Positions 26,809-36,825 of a stretch of 64,000 nucleotides of DNA are shown piece after piece; within the stretch, counting starts at the first letter, position 1; the number at the start of each line of letters is the position of its first letter. The translations under genes and the position numbers were made by a program. Source of the DNA: Candidatus Goldiibacteriota bacterium (GTDB lineage Bacteria; Oederibacteriota; PGYV01; DSYL01). The notes beneath the pieces were generated by a model, which saw only the letters and a list, made by a program, of their open reading frames with translations, did no database searches and was not told the DNA's origin. Location of the stretch: positions 1 to 64,000 of the forward strand of contig JAGNJD010000004.1 of NCBI GenBank assembly GCA_018000835.1. Reading direction: 5' to 3'.

Positions 26809-27954
26809 TTAACTTAAAATTTTATCAATAATTTTAACTGCCTCATCAATTTCCTTTTTTGAAATTACAAGCGGCGGAACTATTCTTATAATGCAGGGTT
26901 TAACGCTGTTTAAAATAATCCCGTTTTTTAAACCGGCCTCTACGTATTTTTCCGCATTCTCATTTAATTCAATTCCTATGAGTAGTCCCATACCGCGGAC
27001 GTCTTTTATCTTTGGGGATTTTATTTCCCTTAATCTTTTTAAAAAATAATCGCCCTTTTCCTTGACCTGACGTAAAAACGATTTTTTTGAAATAACGTCA
27101 AAAACGACGTTTCCCGCCGCACATGCAACCGGATTGCCTCCCATTGTCGTTCCATGGTCTCCATTTTCAAGTATTAAAAAAACTTCCTTTTTAACGATGA
27201 CGCATGAAAGCGGCAGTCCTCCACCAAGTCCTTTACCTGCCGTAATTATGTCCGGAGTTATACCGTAATGCTGATATGCAAATATCTTTCCGGTTCTTCC
27301 AAGTCCTGTCTGAACTTCATCGGCAATCAAAAGGACGTTTTTTTCCCTGCACAATTCCTGCAAACCGGATAAAAATTCCTTTTGTGCAATCCAGACACCG
27401 CCTTCCGCCTGAATCGACTCGAATAAAACTGCGCAAACTTCATTATCAATCTTTTTTTTAACGTCATCCAGATTATTAAATTCAGCGTAAATGAAACCCG
27501 GAGATAACGGATTTAAATATTTATGAAACTTTTCCTGTCCGGTCGCCGTTAAGGCCGCAATCGTTCTGCCATGAAACGAATTTTTAAACGTAATTATTTT
27601 ATGGGCTCCGTTTTTCCTTAAAAGTCCCCATTTTCTTGCAAATTTCATTGCAACTTCGTTTGCTTCTGCACCTGAATTGACGAAATAAACTCCGCTGGCA
27701 CCGGTTACCGCAGATATTTTTTTTGCAAGTTTTTCCTGATTTTCATTATAAAACCATCTTGACGAATGAACGTATTTTTTTACCTGGGAAACGATTGCTT
27801 TATTTATTCTTTCATTGTTATAGCCGAGAAGATTTACCGCAACTCCTGCAAGCAGGTCTATATATCTTTTGCCTTTTTTATCAAATAAAACCGCACCTCT
27901 CCCATGCGACAAATCAACGTCATACGGTTTAACTGTATTATCCATGCTCTTCAT
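26809..27954 (-). CDS. argD: Acetylornithine aminotransferase
   Basis: 381 residues from ATG 27954, chosen because AAAGGTG lies six bases ahead; a GTG at 27963 would extend it three codons. Class III PLP aminotransferase: NSGAEANEVAMKFARK, the FHGRTIAALTATG block, LIADEVQTGLGRTGK with the Asp that holds the pyridine nitrogen, and PLP lysine in ITAGKGLGGGLPLS. Transfers an amino group to N-acetylglutamate semialdehyde. It follows argB by a dozen bases in the same operon. It might also serve as succinyldiaminopimelate aminotransferase, as many ArgD proteins do. Confidence 0.95.
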   Translation of the reverse strand: MKSMDNTVKPYDVDLSHGRGAVLFDKKGKRYIDLLAGVAVNLLGYNNERINKAIVSQVKKYVHSSRWFYNENQEKLAKKISAVTGASGVYFVNSGAEANEVAMKFARKWGLLRKNGAHKIITFKNSFHGRTIAALTATGQEKFHKYLNPLSPGFIYAEFNNLDDVKKKIDNEVCAVLFESIQAEGGVWIAQKEFLSGLQELCREKNVLLIADEVQTGLGRTGKIFAYQHYGITPDIITAGKGLGGGLPLSCVIVKKEVFLILENGDHGTTMGGNPVACAAGNVVFDVISKKSFLRQVKEKGDYFLKRLREIKSPKIKDVRGMGLLIGIELNENAEKYVEAGLKNGIILNSVKPCIIRIVPPLVISKKEIDEAVKIIDKILS

Positions 27955-27965
27955 CTTTTTCACCT

Positions 27966-28817
27966 TTAATTTTTTATTATTTCCGTTCCGATTCCTTTAT
28001 TTGTAAATATCTCAAGCAGCAGCGAATGCTCTACCGTGCCGTTTATTATGTGGACCTTTTTTACTCCGTTTAATATTGCACTTTTTGCCGAAATGACTTT
28101 TGGCAGCATCCCTGACGTTATCTGTCCGTTTTTGATATTTCTATTAATATCTTTTATCATCATGGAAGAAACATATCTGCCGTTTATTTTTATTCCGTCC
28201 ATGTCCGTCAGATAAATAAGTTTATCCGCTTTTATGCTTTCTGCTACTTTTCCTGCAATTATGTCTGCATTTATGTTATAACTTATGCCGTTTTCGTCTT
28301 TTCCAATCGGTGCAATGACCGGTATCATGTCGCTGTTTTCAAATACCTTTAATATTTCCGTATTTATTTTTTTTACTTCTCCGACAAACCCTATGTCTTT
28401 ATTATTAATCAATTTCTTTTTTGCAATGATTAAATTAAAATCCTTTCCTGATACTCCGGCAACCTTTAAATTATGTTTTTTTAATTCCTTAACTATTGAT
28501 TTGTTTATTTTACCTATCAATACCTTTTCTGCCATATTGAGCGTCTCTTTGTCGGTCACCCTGTGGCCTTCCACAAAAACTGATTTTTTCCCCATTTTCT
28601 GCAACTTTTTGCTTATGTCATCTCCCCCTCCATGAACAATTATAATGTTTATCCCGACGTAACTTAAAAGTGCAACGTCCTGAAAAAATATTTCCTTGTA
28701 TTTTTTAATTTTCATCGCACTACCACCGTATTTTATGACAAAGGTCTTCCTAAAAAATTTTTTTATGTACGGCAATGCTTCTATTAAAATGCGCGATTTT
28801 TGTATTAACTCTTCCAT
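27966..28817 (-). CDS. argB: Acetylglutamate kinase
   Basis: 283 residues. Phosphorylates N-acetylglutamate, the second step of arginine synthesis. Amino-acid kinase features: VIKYGGSAM, IIIVHGGGDDISKKL, NINADIIAGKVAESI and LIYLTDMDGI, with SGMLPKVISAKSAILNGV at the C-terminus. The N-terminal helix (MEELIQKSRILIEALPYIKKFF) is of the hexameric, arginine-feedback-inhibited type, which suggests feedback control of the pathway. First gene of the operon. argC, argJ and argA are not in the window. Homologues are usually 280-300 residues, so it is complete. Confidence 0.95.
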   Translation of the reverse strand: MEELIQKSRILIEALPYIKKFFRKTFVIKYGGSAMKIKKYKEIFFQDVALLSYVGINIIIVHGGGDDISKKLQKMGKKSVFVEGHRVTDKETLNMAEKVLIGKINKSIVKELKKHNLKVAGVSGKDFNLIIAKKKLINNKDIGFVGEVKKINTEILKVFENSDMIPVIAPIGKDENGISYNINADIIAGKVAESIKADKLIYLTDMDGIKINGRYVSSMMIKDINRNIKNGQITSGMLPKVISAKSAILNGVKKVHIINGTVEHSLLLEIFTNKGIGTEIIKN

Positions 28818-28841
28818 AATTTGTTATTCCTTATAAATGAA

Positions 28842-28868
28842 AAATCCTTTCCTGTAAATTGGGAAAGG
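28842..28868 (-). terminator. Putative terminator/attenuator ahead of argB
   Basis: On the minus strand CCTTTCC and GGAAAGG enclose a 9-nt loop and are followed by ATTTTTC, 25 nt before the argB ATG and 90 nt after the hslU stop. An 8-bp palindrome (ATTTTACA, 28892-28899 with 28905-28912) lies just upstream. It may end hslVU transcription or attenuate arg expression. Confidence 0.4.
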
Positions 28869-28958
28869 TTAACGCCATTGCATCTTTAAACATTTTACAA
28901 TCCATGTAAAATAGCAAAAAAAACAACCTTCGTCCTTTTCATTAAACTTTTTAAACAT

Positions 28959-30338
28959 TTACAATATGTATTTGCTCAAATCCCTGTTTTCAATAAAATC
29001 CTTTAATTTCCCCCGGACGTATTCTTTTGTAATCTCTTTTTTTATTTTTTTACCATAAGGTGCTTCAAAAAGTATGTCTTCAAGGACCTTTTCCATTATT
29101 GTATGCAATCTTCTTGCACCGATATTTTCCATTGATTCATTAATTTCAAAAGCAATCTTTGCTATTTCAGAAATTGATTCTTCTTCAAATTGAATATTTA
29201 CGTCGTCAACGTCCAGAAGTTTCGTGTATTGCATTATCAGGGAATTTTCCGGCTCCTTTAATATGCGTTCAAAATCGGATTGACTTAAACTGGATAATTC
29301 AACCCTTATAGGAAATCTTCCCTGGAGTTCCGGAATTAAATCAGACGGCTTTGAAATGTGAAAGGCGCCTGCTGCAATGAAAAGTATATGGCCCGTATTA
29401 ACGGGACCATATCTGGTGATAACCGTAGTTCCTTCCACTATTGGAAGCAGATCCCGCTGAACCCCTTCCCTTGAAACGTCAGGGCCTGCCTGGGATTTTA
29501 CGTTTGAAGCAATTTTGTCTATCTCATCAATAAAAATTATACCCGTGTTTTCCGTCTTTTCTATCGCTTCTTTTACCACATTATCCATGTCTATCATTTT
29601 TTGTAATTCTTCCGCCCTGATTATTTCCCGTGCTTCTTTTATGGTTATCTTTTTTCTTTTTACCTTTGTCCCTGCGATTCCTTCCATCATTGACTGCATG
29701 TTTATTCCTATTTCATCCATGCCGGAACCGGCAAAAACTTCAACCATTGGCATCGATTTTTCCTTTATGTTCATCTCAACCTGCCTGTCCTCAAGTTGAC
29801 CCGATAAAAGCATCTGCTTCATCTTTTCACGGGTATCGTTAAATTGTTCTTTTTCTTCTTTTATCTTTTCAAAATCCTCTTCCATCGCAAAATTTTTCTT
29901 ATTTTGTTTAAGTGACGGCACCAGTAGGTCAAGCAGCCTTTCTTCCACAATGTCTTCCACCTTATCTTTTATTCCCTCCATATATTCTTCCTTTACCATA
30001 TTTACGCTTATCTTCACAAGATCCCTTATCATTGATTCCACGTCCCTGCCAACGTAACCCACCTCAGTATATTTGGATGCTTCCACTTTTAAAAAAGGTG
30101 CTCTTACAATTTTTGCAAGGCGTCTTGCGATTTCCGTTTTACCCACGCCGGTAGGGCCTATCATCAGAATGTTTTTAGGTATAACCTCTTCCTGCAAATC
30201 CTTTGGAAGCCTCTGCCGTCTTATTCTATTGCGGAGGGTAACGGCAACTGCTTTTTTGGCAGCATCCTGCCCTACGATAAATTTATCAAGCATCTCTACT
30301 ATTTGTTTTGGTGTTAATTCTGAATTTTGTTCTCTCAT
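28959..30338 (-). CDS. hslU: ATP-dependent protease ATPase subunit HslU
   Basis: 459 residues, full length. AAA+ unfoldase of the HslUV protease: Walker [16 protein letters not shown] near residue 57, the helical I-domain in the middle (about 110-240), Walker [13 protein letters not shown], sensor region and the C-terminal tail DLSKYIL, which docks into HslV in known structures. The N-terminal [17 protein letters not shown] is typical. Overlaps the hslV stop by 4 bp, so subunits are translationally coupled. It unfolds cytoplasmic substrates and feeds them to HslV. Confidence 0.97.
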   Translation of the reverse strand: MREQNSELTPKQIVEMLDKFIVGQDAAKKAVAVTLRNRIRRQRLPKDLQEEVIPKNILMIGPTGVGKTEIARRLAKIVRAPFLKVEASKYTEVGYVGRDVESMIRDLVKISVNMVKEEYMEGIKDKVEDIVEERLLDLLVPSLKQNKKNFAMEEDFEKIKEEKEQFNDTREKMKQMLLSGQLEDRQVEMNIKEKSMPMVEVFAGSGMDEIGINMQSMMEGIAGTKVKRKKITIKEAREIIRAEELQKMIDMDNVVKEAIEKTENTGIIFIDEIDKIASNVKSQAGPDVSREGVQRDLLPIVEGTTVITRYGPVNTGHILFIAAGAFHISKPSDLIPELQGRFPIRVELSSLSQSDFERILKEPENSLIMQYTKLLDVDDVNIQFEEESISEIAKIAFEINESMENIGARRLHTIMEKVLEDILFEAPYGKKIKKEITKEYVRGKLKDFIENRDLSKYIL

Positions 30339-30868
30339 ATTTCCTCCAGAGTAATGTTGTCATTCGTATAAATACATATATCTGCGGCAATTTTAAGAGA
30401 TTCTACCACGATTTCTCTTGCTGATTTTTCAGTAAATTTAATCATAGCCCTTGCAGCGGCAAGTGCATAGGCACCGCCGGAACCAATTGCAATTATGCCA
30501 TCTTCCGGTTCTATCACTTCTCCGTTGCCGGATAAGATGTACGAACTTTCCTTATCTGCAACTGCCATTATTGCTTCAAGTCGTCTTAAAATTTTATCCG
30601 TCCTCCAGTCCTTTGCAAGTTCAACTGCTGCTCTCTGCAACTGCCAGTTATGTTCCTTTAATTTTTCCTCAAATTTTTCGAACAAAGTAAAAGCATCTGC
30701 AACAGAGCCGGCAAAGCCCGCAAGAACTTTGTTTTTACCTTCTATTACCCTTACCTTTTTCGCCGTCTTTTTCATTACTGTATTTTCGAGAGTAACCTGT
30801 CCGTCTCCGCCAATTACGACATGTTTATCTCTTCTAACGCATAAAATTGTAGTTCCATGAAAAACCAT
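30335..30868 (-). CDS. hslV: ATP-dependent protease peptidase subunit HslV
   Basis: 177 residues from ATG 30868, preceded by GGAGGTATTT; a start eight codons earlier exists but lacks a site and is non-conserved. The peptide MVFHG is removed to expose the catalytic N-terminal threonine of [21 protein letters not shown]. Other family marks: [18 protein letters not shown] and [29 protein letters not shown]. Forms a dodecameric peptidase in the cytoplasm with HslU. First gene of the hslVU unit, with a likely promoter 70 nt upstream. Confidence 0.97.
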   Translation of the reverse strand: MVFHGTTILCVRRDKHVVIGGDGQVTLENTVMKKTAKKVRVIEGKNKVLAGFAGSVADAFTLFEKFEEKLKEHNWQLQRAAVELAKDWRTDKILRRLEAIMAVADKESSYILSGNGEVIEPEDGIIAIGSGGAYALAAARAMIKFTEKSAREIVVESLKIAADICIYTNDNITLEEI

Positions 30869-30936
30869 AAATACCTCCATATATAAATACATGTTTTTTT
30901 TACGTTATTTTAGCATTTTCATTAATTAAGAAACAC

Positions 30937-30966
30937 AGTATAACACAAATATTATTATGCTTGCAA
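30937..30966 (-). promoter_or_regulatory. Candidate promoter of hslVU
   Basis: On the minus strand TTGCAA (30961-30966) and TATACT (30937-30942) are 18 bp apart, with the hslV ATG about 70 nt downstream. No CIRCE-like heat-shock operator was seen. Confidence 0.5.
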
Positions 30967-31001
30967 TATATTTCAGGGAATTAGGCATTTCTAATGCAAA
31001 T

Positions 31002-31046
31002 AAATATGGATTTCAAATAATTCCTTTAAAATTATATGTATTTATG
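31002..31046. repeat. Fragment of the dispersed element family (left part)
   Basis: AATATGGATTTCAAATAATT and the following CCTTTAAAATTATATG match the left interior of the copies at 46345, 49546 and 53409. The terminal CTGTCCGG is not preserved here. It lies in the 190-bp gap between hslV and the next gene. Confidence 0.45.
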
Positions 31047-31080
31047 GGATTTGCCGGTTATTAATGGACAGAAATGATAA

Positions 31081-32403
31081 TTATCTGACAATGCTCATTT
31101 TTCCCATTGCTTCTGCATGCTCCCCGTCAATTGACGTTGCAGAAATCTTGTATATATATACGCCCGACGATACGTTTTTATTTTTACTATTTTTCCCATC
31201 CCACACAAAAGCATTATATTCCGTTCCGCCTCTGCCTTCTCTTGCAAAATACTCATTTACGACCTCACCCGAAACGGTAAAAATTTTAATCGTAACTTTT
31301 GCTTCCTTTGTAATTTTATAAACAATTTTCGTATTTGAGACGAACGGATTCGGAAAATTACCTTTTAAAATTAGTTCAAAAGGTATGGGCGTTGGCGTTA
31401 CAGTCGGCGTATCCGTAAAAGTTGGCGTTATGGTAAACGTCGGCGATATGGAATTAGTCGGAGTTATGGTCGCGGTCTGCGTTATGGTGGGACTATTGGA
31501 AAAAGTCGGCGAAATGGAATGTGTCGGGGATATTGTTAACGTTTCGGTTATCGTATGTGTTTTTGTAATTGTAAAAGTTGTAGTAATAGTCGGAGAGTTC
31601 GTAAACGTCGTTGAAATCGTAAACGTTGGCGTCGGCGTTCTTAAATCCGTTACAGGCGTTGTAACTATATCTACGCTTCCCCTCAATCTCGCAAGCAAAG
31701 CGCCGCTGTCATAATTTGCATCGCCTACGTCGGAAATTACGAATTTTAATACGTTATTAGTGCTGCCGGGTGTAATTGGTGCTTTACAAACAAGGACGTC
31801 CGTTGAACCGTCATATTCAAGTCCGTTTTCAGGAGGAGTTTTTACGTATTTACTGCCAAAAAAAGGTCCATTAATGGTTATCGGCTTGCCGAACTGGTCA
31901 AATACAATCTGTGTATCATTTAAAAATACTCCGAAACAATCATTGAACTTTGAACCAACATATTCAGGATATTCTTCCGAGCCAAAAATTAAATCAAAAA
32001 CAATGGAATGAATATCAGCATCTACGTTAAATTTAATTGTTAAAATTATCGTATCAAACGATTCAACGCTGGCACCTACTATAGCGTTAACCAGTGTGGA
32101 ATTTCCCGGCATTCCGAGATTTGTCGACGTATTCGGACTGTCGTTAGGCGGCATGGCACTTTGTGCAAGCCCTGTCGTTAAAATTATTCCATTTGCTATG
32201 CCAAGGGGGCCGTCATAGTAAATACCGCTTGCAACACCTCCTTCTAATGAATAATTTATGCTTACGTTTGTCGTTGTTATTCCCGTATCTGCAACCAAAA
32301 AAGAAGAAACCAGATAAGGTGCATTTATCGTATCAGAAATAAAGAAAGCATAGGTATTTAATGAGAAAAAAAACAATGCCACCGGTAAAAAAAATTTTTT
32401 CAT
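31081..32403 (-). CDS. Exported choice-of-anchor L protein with Thr-rich linker and C-terminal Ig-like domain
   Basis: 440 residues. Signal peptide (MKKFFLPVALFFFSLNTYA), then a choice-of-anchor L domain (about 25-240) recognisable by SPNTSTNLGMPGNSTLVNAI, FDLIFGSEEYPEYVGSKFND and FGVFLND. A Thr-rich linker (about 255-345) carries the ISPTHSISPTFS phrase also seen in the two large CAZyme genes. The C-terminal FlgD-type Ig domain ends GVYIYKISATS...MGKMSIVR. The family is named for association with surface-anchoring domains; the biochemical role is unknown. It lies 12 bp downstream of the 1440-residue activase gene on the same strand, though no functional link is obvious. Confidence 0.82.
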   Translation of the reverse strand: MKKFFLPVALFFFSLNTYAFFISDTINAPYLVSSFLVADTGITTTNVSINYSLEGGVASGIYYDGPLGIANGIILTTGLAQSAMPPNDSPNTSTNLGMPGNSTLVNAIVGASVESFDTIILTIKFNVDADIHSIVFDLIFGSEEYPEYVGSKFNDCFGVFLNDTQIVFDQFGKPITINGPFFGSKYVKTPPENGLEYDGSTDVLVCKAPITPGSTNNVLKFVISDVGDANYDSGALLARLRGSVDIVTTPVTDLRTPTPTFTISTTFTNSPTITTTFTITKTHTITETLTISPTHSISPTFSNSPTITQTATITPTNSISPTFTITPTFTDTPTVTPTPIPFELILKGNFPNPFVSNTKIVYKITKEAKVTIKIFTVSGEVVNEYFAREGRGGTEYNAFVWDGKNSKNKNVSSGVYIYKISATSIDGEHAEAMGKMSIVR

Positions 32404-32415
32404 TAATTACACCAT

Positions 32416-35400
32416 CTAAATTTTCAATTCTTTTCTGATTTTCTCTTGTTTTTCTGCAACCCTTGCTGCCTGCAGGCAAAACGCCTCAAACCGTGCTTCA
32501 ATTATCTGCGTCCATGGATTACCATCAGCCTCTATGGTCAAAAATGGTATTCTGTCATTTTTTTTGAATCCATTTTCCTTTATTTTTTCTCCTGCAAACT
32601 TATATGCTTCCATTTTTGAATTCATATCGAGAATATTATTTGCGATGGATTCGGTAAATCTTACAGGCATACATGAAAAAGGTCCAATATTTACTATACC
32701 TGCATATTTTGTAAAAATATCGCGCAGCATAGTTCCTATTATCATTCCAGGTTCACCTTTTAAATCTTTTGGTAAAATGTGTTTGGAATATCTCATTATA
32801 TCCTCAATGTCAACAAGTTCTATTTCATAAAGGCCGGATTCTGCCAGAATGTTTTTTATCTTTTTTTCCATTCTCTTCTGCACGACATCAGATATATAAA
32901 ACTCCATCCATCCCATAAAGTTATAATTTGGAATATGAAGTTTGTTATTTATCATATAAGTCAGATAATAAATCCACTCAGAAAGGTGCAAAACACGCGG
33001 AACAAAACCACGTTTTGCAAGACGTCTTGCAAGGTCCTTGTTTGAAAAAGAATCCCTGCGGACAAAAATTTCACCCATAATTGCAATCTGGGGAGCGTCT
33101 TTTAGTTTCATTTTTAACGGAATTTCGCCAAGCCTTTTTGAAGTCAGTTTTAACTGCTGATAAAAATCAGCCTGTGATAGTCCATCAATGGACAACGTTA
33201 ATTTATCAACCTCTTCGTTAAAAATGTCTTCTGCCTGTTTTGTATCTTTTGCCAGCGCCCATAAAGTATTTCTGATGTCGTCCAGAACGTCGCCTGCAAC
33301 GATTGCACGCCATGCATTTATGGTAAACCGGGTACCAAGTCCTGCATATTTTTCTTCGTTTGCCAGGGAAAGCAGTGCGACGTCTTTTATCTTTCTTTCT
33401 TTTATAAGCATGTTCATAAAAACGTGATACTGCCCAAGACGGCAATATCCGGCAGCGCGCGGCTGGAATATTACGAGTTTTTCATTTTTATCTTTTCTGT
33501 GTTTTAAATACTTTATCATTGACCCGACGCATAAAATCATAGGCAGACACTCTTTCCCTGTCGTAACGGTTCTCCCGCATCGCAGGGTTTCCTTGTCGGA
33601 AACGCCCATCCAGTGAGCGTTTATTCCGGCCCTCCTTAAAGCCGCTGCAAATAATTGCGTTGAAACGTCTCCCATAGAAGGCATTATCATTTTTATTCGG
33701 GGATCTTTTAACGACATTTTTTCGCCGTTTGAATCAATAAAATACATCATTGATTTTTCAACCACGACTTTTGCAGGAGTAAAATCATGCTTTACGGGTT
33801 TCGACTCTGACGGCACTTTGTTGATTTCAAGGTAATTCTTTATGACGTCTATAAACGCCTCAACCCGCGTGTCAATTCCCGCATCTGCGGTATGACTGTC
33901 AATTTCAAGAGTTAAATTTGGTTTTTCTTTCATAATTTTTCTGAAATAAGTTACAAGAAAAGAATCCATGGCACATAAAAAATTAGTTATATATACGCCA
34001 AAAAGTTGCTTGTCTTTTTTTACCATCTGGGCTGCACGTATTATTTTTTGTCCCATCTCCCAGTGCATGTAATCATCGTGTGGTTCGTCAATAACCTCGT
34101 CGTCGGATGGAAGCAGGTCAAAAGGAATAATTGTATATCCGCGACTGCTTATTTTTTTGGGAATGCCTTTGTTCGTATCGTCCGACAATGCATTATGCGG
34201 AGGGCCAAAGAGGACTATTGCTATTTTTGACGGGTCTTTATGCAATTCATCGAGAAATTTTCTGCCGATTTTCTTTTTCTCCTGTCTGTATTCGTATTGT
34301 ATTACAACTGCATCATCAAATGCTTTTGCTGATTCTTTTTTATTAAATCCAAGTTTTTCCCCGATCTTTACAAATTTATCTTTTTCTTTTTCGTATCCAT
34401 TTCTGAAATTAAGTGTTGGCGAAATTATTCTGTCCTTTGATACTTTATCTTTAAATATCTGTTGCATCCAGAATGCCTCGCCCTGGACAAAAATGCAGGT
34501 TGATGAAAATTCCTTTCTGTCGTTACCCTTTACCACATACATCTCTTCAGTATGCGGCATAAAATAAAAATCCGGATTTTTATCCGATAAATCCTCAAAA
34601 AGTCCGATTGCAACCTGGGCAGGAAAACAAAACGACGTTGTCTGTCTGTATGCGGATTTTTCGTTTACTTTATCCGGTAATACGACGTTACACCCGAGAT
34701 TCCTGAAAAAATTATAATAAAGAGGAAAAACCTGATATGCTATGAAACTCTTGTTTATTCCTATGGAAGGAGCTCCTGCTTTTACTTTTAACGGCGGGCA
34801 ATACTTCGTAAAGGCGAGTTCGTTTCTTAACTTTACGTAATCCATCTTTTCTGCATCAACGTTCATCTTATATCTGACATTGTAATATTTGTTGCACGCA
34901 CCGCCAAACGGATATACGCTATCTCCTATCCTTATCATATTAATGCTGCATTTTAAATCGCATTTTTCCTTTCCACCGGCGCATATAAACGGCTTTTCAT
35001 ATATAACTTCCCTTTCTATCAATTCCTTTAAATTAAAATTCTGCTCCTTAAGCAATCCGAGGTTTATCCTTTTTTTAACCTCAAGTGCCACTCCAAAAGC
35101 GCCCATCAGACCGGGGGCAGGCGGGACGATGATTGGTTTGTTAATTATGGCGGCCATTGCAAGCGGAACTGCTTTATTGTAGCAGACGCCGCCCTGCATA
35201 AAAATTTTATTCCCTATCTGCCTGTTTCCTTTTACCCTGTTTGAATAATTAAAACATATTGAATAAACCAGCCCTGCGAGTATGTCATTTTGTGATATGC
35301 CTTCATGCGTTGCCATTTTTATGTCTGACGAAATAAATGCAGCACACTGGTCGTTAAAATTAGGCGGTTCCGTTGCCTGCAATGCAAATTCTGCAATGTC

Positions 35401-36738
35401 CCTGTAATCAACGTTTAGGGATTCCTTTGCTGCCTCTTCCAGGAAAGAACCTGTGCCCGCAGAGCATGCCTCGTTCATTGCATAATCAGATGCAACGCCG
35501 TTTGTTATGTGCGTATATTTTGCATCCTGACCGCCGATTTCAAAAATCGTATCAACCTCAGGGTCAAAATACACGGCAGCAGATGCATGTGCTATTATCT
35601 CATTTATAATTCCATCCGTTAAGGTAAAAAGCCCTGCAATCTGTCGTCCGGAACCGGTTACGCCTATGCCTGTTATTTCCACGTTTTTGTCTTTTATGTT
35701 ATTATAGATTGCCTCATAACACTTTCTTGATGCTTCTATAGGATTGCCGTTCGTTCTTAAATAAACAGAAGTTAATATTACGTCGTCGTCCGTCCTCATC
35801 AGAACCGCTTTTGTAGTCGTAGAACCAACGTCGAGCCCTATTATGCATTTATTATACTGATTAAACTGTCCGTGTTTTGACTCGTGAAAGGTAACGAGGT
35901 TTTCTGCATTTTTAAGAGGTGGCAGACGCGGAAAACTCGTCTCCCCCGGCTTAAATAACTCATCCTTTACTTTCTCCCCTTTGGTAAATGAGAGAATCGC
36001 AGTGCCAAGTGCTTCAAAATAAGGTGCCTCCTCAGGCACCGTAACGTCCTTTATCTCCTGCTTTACGTATTTCATTACTATTTTATTTAATGCTGTGCCG
36101 CCCGCGATCATCACTTTTTTATATGGAATCTTTTTTATGAGTTCTATGAGTTTCTCTGCTATCATTTTGCACAAACCCGATGCAATATTTGCAATCGGGA
36201 CGCCTTTGTTTAATGCATGCGTGCAGTCAGACTTGCAAAAAACAGAACATCTTCCTGATACCCTGTATGGTTCTGCGTGCTCTGCAATTTTCATTGCTTC
36301 GTCAAGAGTTAAATCCATCCTTTTTAACTGTTGTAAAAAGAATTCACCGGTGCCGGATGCACATTTGTTACCGGTTGAAATCCCGGTTATTTTTAAATTA
36401 TCGTCCAGCCTGTAAACGATGAAAGTTTCACCGCCGGCAGAAACCAGGACGTCGTATTTATCCTTTTTCTTTACAATGTATTGCAATGCTGCTTCATCCG
36501 CCTCTGCCTCGGTAATTGAGGGAAGATTAACGAAATTCTTAAAACGTCTCCCTGTAACATGCACGGGAAAATCCCTTGTGTCCAGTTCTCTTAAAACTTC
36601 TTCATATATTTTTTTGGGATTGCCTTCATGTTCTTTTCTTATTACCTTTGTAATCCTGTAAGAATCTTCTGTTTTTTCCAGTTCAACGGCTGAAATGGTA
36701 GAAGCACCTAAACATATACCATAAGATTTCTGTTCCAT
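32416..36738 (-). CDS. Large acyl-CoA dehydratase activase-related fusion protein (2x BadF/BcrA ATPase + DUF2229 + HgdB-like)
   Basis: 1440 residues. Two tandem BadF/BadG/BcrA/BcrD (ASKHA-fold) ATPase units lie at about 5-270 and 300-580; the second has the classic IIGLDVGSTTTKAVL, IFEIGGQDAKY and NEACSAGTGSFLEE. Cluster-type cysteines appear in GRCSVFCKSDC and NDQCAAF. Then come a DUF2229 region (about 660-900) and a region like the dehydratase B subunit (about 1000-1420). Members resemble the ATP-driven, [4Fe-4S] activators that inject a low-potential electron into 2-hydroxyacyl-CoA dehydratases or benzoyl-CoA reductase. The substrate of these giant fusions is not established. GAGGAGC precedes the ATG. 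Confidence 0.9.
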   Translation of the reverse strand: MEQKSYGICLGASTISAVELEKTEDSYRITKVIRKEHEGNPKKIYEEVLRELDTRDFPVHVTGRRFKNFVNLPSITEAEADEAALQYIVKKKDKYDVLVSAGGETFIVYRLDDNLKITGISTGNKCASGTGEFFLQQLKRMDLTLDEAMKIAEHAEPYRVSGRCSVFCKSDCTHALNKGVPIANIASGLCKMIAEKLIELIKKIPYKKVMIAGGTALNKIVMKYVKQEIKDVTVPEEAPYFEALGTAILSFTKGEKVKDELFKPGETSFPRLPPLKNAENLVTFHESKHGQFNQYNKCIIGLDVGSTTTKAVLMRTDDDVILTSVYLRTNGNPIEASRKCYEAIYNNIKDKNVEITGIGVTGSGRQIAGLFTLTDGIINEIIAHASAAVYFDPEVDTIFEIGGQDAKYTHITNGVASDYAMNEACSAGTGSFLEEAAKESLNVDYRDIAEFALQATEPPNFNDQCAAFISSDIKMATHEGISQNDILAGLVYSICFNYSNRVKGNRQIGNKIFMQGGVCYNKAVPLAMAAIINKPIIVPPAPGLMGAFGVALEVKKRINLGLLKEQNFNLKELIEREVIYEKPFICAGGKEKCDLKCSINMIRIGDSVYPFGGACNKYYNVRYKMNVDAEKMDYVKLRNELAFTKYCPPLKVKAGAPSIGINKSFIAYQVFPLYYNFFRNLGCNVVLPDKVNEKSAYRQTTSFCFPAQVAIGLFEDLSDKNPDFYFMPHTEEMYVVKGNDRKEFSSTCIFVQGEAFWMQQIFKDKVSKDRIISPTLNFRNGYEKEKDKFVKIGEKLGFNKKESAKAFDDAVVIQYEYRQEKKKIGRKFLDELHKDPSKIAIVLFGPPHNALSDDTNKGIPKKISSRGYTIIPFDLLPSDDEVIDEPHDDYMHWEMGQKIIRAAQMVKKDKQLFGVYITNFLCAMDSFLVTYFRKIMKEKPNLTLEIDSHTADAGIDTRVEAFIDVIKNYLEINKVPSESKPVKHDFTPAKVVVEKSMMYFIDSNGEKMSLKDPRIKMIMPSMGDVSTQLFAAALRRAGINAHWMGVSDKETLRCGRTVTTGKECLPMILCVGSMIKYLKHRKDKNEKLVIFQPRAAGYCRLGQYHVFMNMLIKERKIKDVALLSLANEEKYAGLGTRFTINAWRAIVAGDVLDDIRNTLWALAKDTKQAEDIFNEEVDKLTLSIDGLSQADFYQQLKLTSKRLGEIPLKMKLKDAPQIAIMGEIFVRRDSFSNKDLARRLAKRGFVPRVLHLSEWIYYLTYMINNKLHIPNYNFMGWMEFYISDVVQKRMEKKIKNILAESGLYEIELVDIEDIMRYSKHILPKDLKGEPGMIIGTMLRDIFTKYAGIVNIGPFSCMPVRFTESIANNILDMNSKMEAYKFAGEKIKENGFKKNDRIPFLTIEADGNPWTQIIEARFEAFCLQAARVAEKQEKIRKELKI

Positions 36739-36771
36739 TTTCTTTGCTCCTCATAATTTTATTATAAATAT

Positions 36772-36799
36772 AATATAACACTTTTTTTGTTTTTTTCAA
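36772..36799 (-). promoter_or_regulatory. Candidate promoter of the activase gene
   Basis: On the minus strand TTGAAA (36794-36799) and TATATT (36772-36777) are 16 bp apart, with GAGGAGC and the ATG about 35 nt downstream. Confidence 0.5.
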
Positions 36800-36825
36800 T
36801 AAAATATGGACTGCTTGTTATTTAA

